Below are positions 55,740 through 64,000 of a DNA stretch of 64,000 nucleotides, piece by piece. Under the pieces are notes generated by a model, which searched no databases, was not told where the DNA came from, and worked only from the letters and a program-made list of their open reading frames with translations. The DNA is taken from contig NZ_VIVR01000001.1 in NCBI RefSeq assembly GCF_007828955.1, positions 2,480,001-2,544,000 of the forward strand, read 5' to 3'. Position 1 is the stretch's first letter; every line of letters begins with the position of its first letter. The translations under genes and the position numbers were made by a program. The DNA comes from Kitasatospora atroaurantiaca (lineage in GTDB: Bacteria; Actinomycetota; Actinomycetes; Streptomycetales; Streptomycetaceae).

Positions 55740-55811
55740 TCAGCGACAGACGGCACAGATCGCGCTCGCGTGCCGTCGGAGATCGACGTGCAGGCGGCCC
55801 ACAAGGCTCAC
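55740..55811 (-). CDS. Cysteine-responsive leader peptide of the ssu operon
   Basis: A 23-residue reading frame from GTG 55811 to TGA at 55740-55742. It contains LHVDLRRHASAIC at residues 7-19 and ends CAVCR, so the last five sense codons include two Cys codons just before the stop. This fits the leader peptides known upstream of actinobacterial sulfur genes (HVDL-R...C). Ribosome stalling at Cys codons when Cys-tRNA is scarce is thought to raise expression downstream. Too short for ordinary gene callers. Confidence 0.85.
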   Translation of the reverse strand: MSLVGRLHVDLRRHASAICAVCR

Positions 55812-55963
55812 GGCTTGGCTCACGTCTCACAGCGTTCCAGTGGCGCCGACCAGCGTCAATGAATGTTCCGCCGCCGGAAGAAACCCTGGCGGGGCAGTGG
55901 CCGTGGGTGCTGGGTGGTGCCGTCCGCTGTCCCTGTCCCTGTTCGCTGTCCGCTCGGGAAATG

Positions 55964-56001
55964 CAGAAAGCCCCCTCCCGTTCCCGGGAGGGGGCTTTCT
56001 G
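55964..56001 (-). terminator. rrn operon terminator
   Basis: Perfect 17-bp stem CAGAAAGCCCCCTCCCG (55964-55980) with 55985-56001, around a 4-nt loop. It ends the rRNA transcript 9 bp after 5S. On the minus strand it is followed by a moderately T-rich stretch. Confidence 0.92.
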
Positions 56002-56010
56002 TGAATGATT

Positions 56011-56129
56011 GTTCGGCGGCGTCCTACTCTCCCACAGGGTCCCCCCTGCAGTACCATCGGCGCTACGAGGCTTAGCTTCCGGGTTCGGAATGTAACCGGG
56101 CGTTTCCCTCACGCTATGACCACCGAAAC
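56011..56129 (-). rRNA. rrf: 5S ribosomal RNA
   Basis: Minus-strand sequence starts GTTTCGGTGGTCATAGCG and ends GACGCCGCCGAAC, whose ends pair. The loop-B/C segment CCGAACCCGGAAGCTAAG is typical of 5S. About 119 nt. Confidence 0.97.
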
Positions 56130-56213
56130 ACTATGAAACTTTTCGCCGCACCACACCGTGACCTGGTGTGGGGTCGTTGTTTCAGAACAACACAGTGGAC
56201 GCGAGCAACTGAG

Positions 56214-61131
<4,918 letters not shown>

Positions 61132-61643
61132 ATGTTTACCCGTAATCGGGTGAGACACTCGCGTTGAGCGGCACGGCAACCACCGGAATAGGGTGATCCC
61201 GCGCACTGCGTCCTCGCTGTGTTTTTACTTCAAAAGGAATCTCCAACCCGGACCGAACGGTCCAGGCCGGGGATGTCAACATATCTGGCGTTGACTTTTG
61301 GCACGCTGTTGAGTTCTCAAGGAACGGACACTTCCTTCAAAACACTCTCGTGTCTCTCCGGGCGCTTCGTTCTTTCGTGTTTCCAGCTTATCAGATCCGA
61401 ACTCGCGCTCTTCCCTGACTCGCTTTCATCGGAACCGACCTGACGGCCTGTCCGACGTTTCAAACTCTAGCCGATCCCCGCCCCGAAAGGCGAATCCAGC
61501 CGCAATCCATATAAACGCACACAGCAATTCCCACCGAAGCGCGACAAGACGCGACCCGGTTTGGGAAGTGAAGTGGTGTTTCAAGGAGTGGCCGCCCCGG
61601 GACCGTCCGCGCCGATGCGTGTCCGGTGCTCCCTGCCGAGCGA
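61132..61643 (-). promoter_or_regulatory. rrn promoter and leader region
   Basis: No gene. On the minus strand a TAGAGT-type -10 box lies at 61464-61469 (GGCTAGAGTTTG), without an obvious -35. Nearer to 16S there is TTCCTTGAGAACTCAACAG, a boxA/antitermination-like leader segment seen in actinobacterial rrn operons, and a CTGGACCG/CGGTCCGG hairpin around 61252-61267. Promoter positions are tentative. Confidence 0.6.
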
Positions 61644-62357
61644 CTACGAAACAGTACGCCCATCCACCGCGGCAGGCAAATCGCCGCCCCGGACGACTCC
61701 GGTGCAGGCCGCCAGGCCTTCCTTCACGTACTCGCCGTTCGGGTGATCGTTCGACTCGATCCAGTGCCTCGCAGCCGCTGCGTCCCGTCCACCGTTCACA
61801 TGCCGCTGCAGCAACCGCTCCTCACGAACGGCATCGTCAGCGTCCACGTACCAGAGCTCGCGCAGCAGTTGGCGGGCCTCCGGCCAGGGTGCGTGGGCGT
61901 TGGCCAGATAGTTGCCCTCGGTCACGACGAGCCGGGTATGCGGGCGAACCACATGCCGCGCCGCAACCGGCTCGTCGAGTTCGCGGTCGAAGTCCGGTAC
62001 GTACACATCACGGAAGCGCTCGGCTGCGACCCGGCGCAGCAGTGCCACATATCCCCAGGCGTCGAAGCTCTCCGGGGAGCCCTTGCGGGCGCGCAGGCCA
62101 AGGCGCTCGAGTTGCGTGTTGGAGAGATGGAAGCCGTCCAGGGGGAGGTAGGCGGCGGTGCCCTGTCCCTCCAGTCGGTCGATCTCGGTGACCAGGTACC
62201 GGGCGAGCGTCGACTTCCCTGCACCGGGCGGGCCTGCCAGGCCGAGGATGATCCGGCCCCCGCTGCCTGCGCGGCCGCGCAGCAGTTCGACCGTCCGGGC
62301 GAGCAGCGCGGTCCGCCCAGAGATGAAGGTGTCGTCGTGCCGGCCGTTCACGTGCAT
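61644..62357 (-). CDS. Nucleoside/nucleotide kinase family protein (uridine kinase-like)
   Basis: 237 residues from ATG 62357 (MHVNGRHDD). P-loop Walker A GLAGPPGAGKST (about 40-51), followed by LPLDGFHLSNTQLERLG, the region after the phosphate acceptor as in uridine kinase/phosphoribulokinase and YggC/FrcK-type sugar kinases. Later VVTEGNYLAN and the lid RHVNGGRDAAAARHWIESND are also typical. Substrate is unknown; fructose and pantothenate-type kinases share this layout. It ends just upstream of the rrn promoter region and follows the LD-carboxypeptidase gene by 10 bp. Confidence 0.88.
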   Translation of the reverse strand: MHVNGRHDDTFISGRTALLARTVELLRGRAGSGGRIILGLAGPPGAGKSTLARYLVTEIDRLEGQGTAAYLPLDGFHLSNTQLERLGLRARKGSPESFDAWGYVALLRRVAAERFRDVYVPDFDRELDEPVAARHVVRPHTRLVVTEGNYLANAHAPWPEARQLLRELWYVDADDAVREERLLQRHVNGGRDAAAARHWIESNDHPNGEYVKEGLAACTGVVRGGDLPAAVDGRTVS

Positions 62358-62367
62358 GGGCGGCACC

Positions 62368-63327
62368 CTACTCACCGGAGTCGCCGGTGAGAACCGGAAC
62401 GTCCAGCGTGAGCGTGTCGGCGTCGGCGTCGAGCCGGGCGGGCATGCCGAGGGGCACGGTGAGGGTGGACGGGCCATGGCCGAATCCGAGCTCCCAGAGA
62501 ATGGGCACACCGAGCGGGCCGAGCCGCTCGAGCATGAGCTCGCGTACGCGTTCCAGCGGACCGCAGCCGTGCCACGAACCGAGGACGATCCCGGCGACAC
62601 CGTCCAGGGCGCCCGAGCGGAGCAGCTGCGTGAGGATGCGGTCCAGCTGGTACGGGTACTCGTTGACGTCCTCCAGGAGCAGGATCGTCCCGGCGAAGGA
62701 CGGCCTGGCTGTGGGCGTGCCCCGCTCGGTGGCCAGCAGGGAGGCGCAGCCACCTGCCGTGATGCCGTGAGCGGTTCCGGGGACCAGCGAGGTGGCGGTG
62801 TCCGAGGTCAGCACGGTGGTCGTGGCGGGCTCGAAGAGCGTCCGGCGCAGGTGGTCGGCGGACGGCCGGTCGCTGACGAAGACCGCGCTCGCGCTCATCG
62901 GCCCGTACAGGGTGGCAACTCCGAGGCGTTGGGCGACGGCTTCGTGCAGCACGGTCGTGTCGCTGTATCCGACCAGCACCTTGGGCGGCGCGGAACGCAA
63001 CGCCTCCCAGTCGAGCAGGTCGACCATCCGCTGGACGCCGTAGCCGCCGCGCGCGCAGATGACGGCCGCGATGGTGGGGTCGAGCCAGGCGCGTTGGAAG
63101 TCTGCGGCGCGAGCGGCGTCGGTGCCGGCGAGGTGGCCGAGGCCGGGGTGGATGTCGAGGAGGTGCTCGGAGGGAACGACCTCCAGCCCCCAGGACCGGA
63201 GGATCTCGCTGCCTTCTGCGACCCGCTCGTGGTTGACCGGACTGCTCGGGCCGACCAGCGCCACCCGGTCGCCGGGGACCAGGCGACGCGGGCGGCGCAG
63301 CGCACGGAGCGGCTGGAGTTGAGCCAT
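62368..63327 (-). CDS. S66-family LD-carboxypeptidase
   Basis: 319 residues. Cytoplasmic enzyme that trims the terminal D-Ala from murein tetrapeptides during wall recycling, or a MccF-like immunity relative. The Ser-His-Glu triad is suggested by Ser in VGYSDTTVLHE, Glu in LLLEDVNEYPYQ and His in GFGHGPSTL. The N-terminal LVPGDRVALVGPSSPV is typical of the family, and ARGGYGVQRMVDLLDW forms the first active-site block. It overlaps nothing and is likely co-transcribed with the kinase gene. Confidence 0.92.
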   Translation of the reverse strand: MAQLQPLRALRRPRRLVPGDRVALVGPSSPVNHERVAEGSEILRSWGLEVVPSEHLLDIHPGLGHLAGTDAARAADFQRAWLDPTIAAVICARGGYGVQRMVDLLDWEALRSAPPKVLVGYSDTTVLHEAVAQRLGVATLYGPMSASAVFVSDRPSADHLRRTLFEPATTTVLTSDTATSLVPGTAHGITAGGCASLLATERGTPTARPSFAGTILLLEDVNEYPYQLDRILTQLLRSGALDGVAGIVLGSWHGCGPLERVRELMLERLGPLGVPILWELGFGHGPSTLTVPLGMPARLDADADTLTLDVPVLTGDSGE

Positions 63328-63468
63328 CGGCGGTGTCCCTCCCCGGGCGAGATGTTCGGCTGCTCACGGTATCCCCGCCGACGGGGCCCTTCGATCACGA
63401 CGGGAGGCGTCGATCCTCTGTCCTCAGCCTGGCCGCGCCAGTTGGATGCCGAGGGCCGTGTGGCCGGC

Positions 63469-64000
63469 TCAGCCCATACCCATCGCGTGGCGGACTTCGC
63501 TGAGGGTGGCGTCCGCGAGGGCATTGGCACGCTCGTTGCCCGCTCGAAGTACGTCGCGCAGGTGTGCCCGGTCCTTGGCCAGCTCGGCTCGTCGGGCGCG
63601 CAGCGGGCGCAGGTGTTCGTTGACCGCCTCGGTGACATGCCGCTTCAGCGCGGCCGCGCCGCCGCTGCCGATCTCCTCGGCGACCGCGGCCGGTTCGCGC
63701 CCCTGGCAGAGGGCGGCGAGCAGGACCAGGCTGGAGACCTCCGGCCTGCCGACCGGGTCGTAGGTGATCCGCCGGTCGGCGTCGGTCGTGGCGCCGCGGA
63801 TCAGCCGGGCCGTCCGGTCCTCGGTGGCGCCGAGCGGGATGGCGTTGCCCCGGCTCTTGCTCATCTTGGTCCCGTCGGTGCCGAGAAGCAGCGGAGCCTC
63901 GGAGAGCAGCGCTTCGGGTTCCGGGAAGACTGCCGTTGCGTAGCGGTCGTTGAATCGCCGCGCGACCGTGCGGGTGGTCTCGAGGTGCGGGAGTTGGTCC
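63469..64000 (-). CDS. trpS: Tryptophanyl-tRNA synthetase, C-terminal part (cut by the window edge)
   Basis: Only the last about 176 residues lie in the window. The start is beyond 64000. The class I motif KMSKS is present in LLLGTDGTKMSKSRGNAI, preceded by DQLPHLETTRTVARRF, the usual end of the active-site domain. The anticodon-binding helical part follows (GRPEVSSLVLLAALCQG, AVNEHLRPLRARRAELAKD). Charges Trp onto tRNA. Streptomycetes often have two trpS genes; which one this is cannot be told from the fragment. Confidence 0.93.
   Translation of the reverse strand, partial: DQLPHLETTRTVARRFNDRYATAVFPEPEALLSEAPLLLGTDGTKMSKSRGNAIPLGATEDRTARLIRGATTDADRRITYDPVGRPEVSSLVLLAALCQGREPAAVAEEIGSGGAAALKRHVTEAVNEHLRPLRARRAELAKDRAHLRDVLRAGNERANALADATLSEVRHAMGMG

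Overview
The window is high-GC actinomycete DNA. Several features point to a streptomycete (Streptomyces or Kitasatospora): the tig-clpP1-clpP2 order next to tRNA-Pro and tRNA-Gly, an rrn operon with no tRNA in its 16S-23S spacer, mycothiol-dependent enzymes, NgcEFG-type chitin-sugar uptake, and the small palindromic repeats common in that family. Genes lie on both strands. I found no transposase, integrase or CRISPR array. Most genes are housekeeping or core metabolism, with some decayed or repeat-containing loci between them.

Layout. 1-5.4 kb: clpP2, clpP1 and tig (minus strand), an MFS exporter, tRNA-Pro and tRNA-Gly. 5.6-8.3 kb: a secreted LysM/M23 peptidase behind a c-di-AMP (ydaO) riboswitch, a DUF6348 protein and a small membrane protein. 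8.8-15.4 kb: a membrane-bound PP2C/SpoIIE phosphatase, a frameshifted Eis-like acetyltransferase, rpiB, bioY, an amino-acid permease and a mycothiol-dependent nitroreductase-like protein. 15.6-24 kb: aminopeptidase N, then a chitin-use block (ngcEFG transporter and GH18 chitinase) with DasR-like operators in front of both transcription units. 24-29.4 kb: aconitase with an iron box and two matching palindromes upstream, a PIN-domain protein, a Cu-only-type SOD and argF with an ARG-box-like site. 29.4-33.7 kb: the Pnkp/Hen1 RNA-repair pair. 33.7-39.4 kb: dapD, DUF6099, a coupled AAA-ATPase/MazG pair, an RlmA-type rRNA methyltransferase, and a toxin-antitoxin pair whose toxin has a degenerate Fic motif.

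39.5-49.3 kb is a potassium and RNA-methylation block: a TRAM-type methyltransferase, a KimA-like APC permease, two TrkA proteins, DUF3159, an OB-fold protein and kdpDE. Apart from kdpDE, its order matches the Mycobacterium tuberculosis Rv2689c-Rv2694c region. 49.5-55.8 kb is a sulfonate/sulfate-ester block: a truncated ROK regulator joined to a truncated flavin monooxygenase, then TauD, SsuC, SsuB, SsuA and a cysteine-containing leader peptide of the actinobacterial attenuator type. 56-61.1 kb is a complete rrn operon (16S-23S-5S, minus strand). 61.6-64 kb holds a nucleoside kinase-like protein, an S66 LD-carboxypeptidase and the 3' part of trpS, cut by the window edge.

The most useful observations are regulatory or evolutionary: the c-di-AMP riboswitch, the shared DasR-like operators, the aconitase promoter, the Cys leader peptide, the deletion that joined ROK to the monooxygenase, the degenerate Fic-type toxin with a palindrome at its antitoxin start, and a family of intergenic palindromes found in both orientations. 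I did not find a clearly unprecedented multi-gene system. The best candidates for under-described biology are the Fic-like TA pair, the AAA-MazG pair and the twin-palindrome aconitase promoter.
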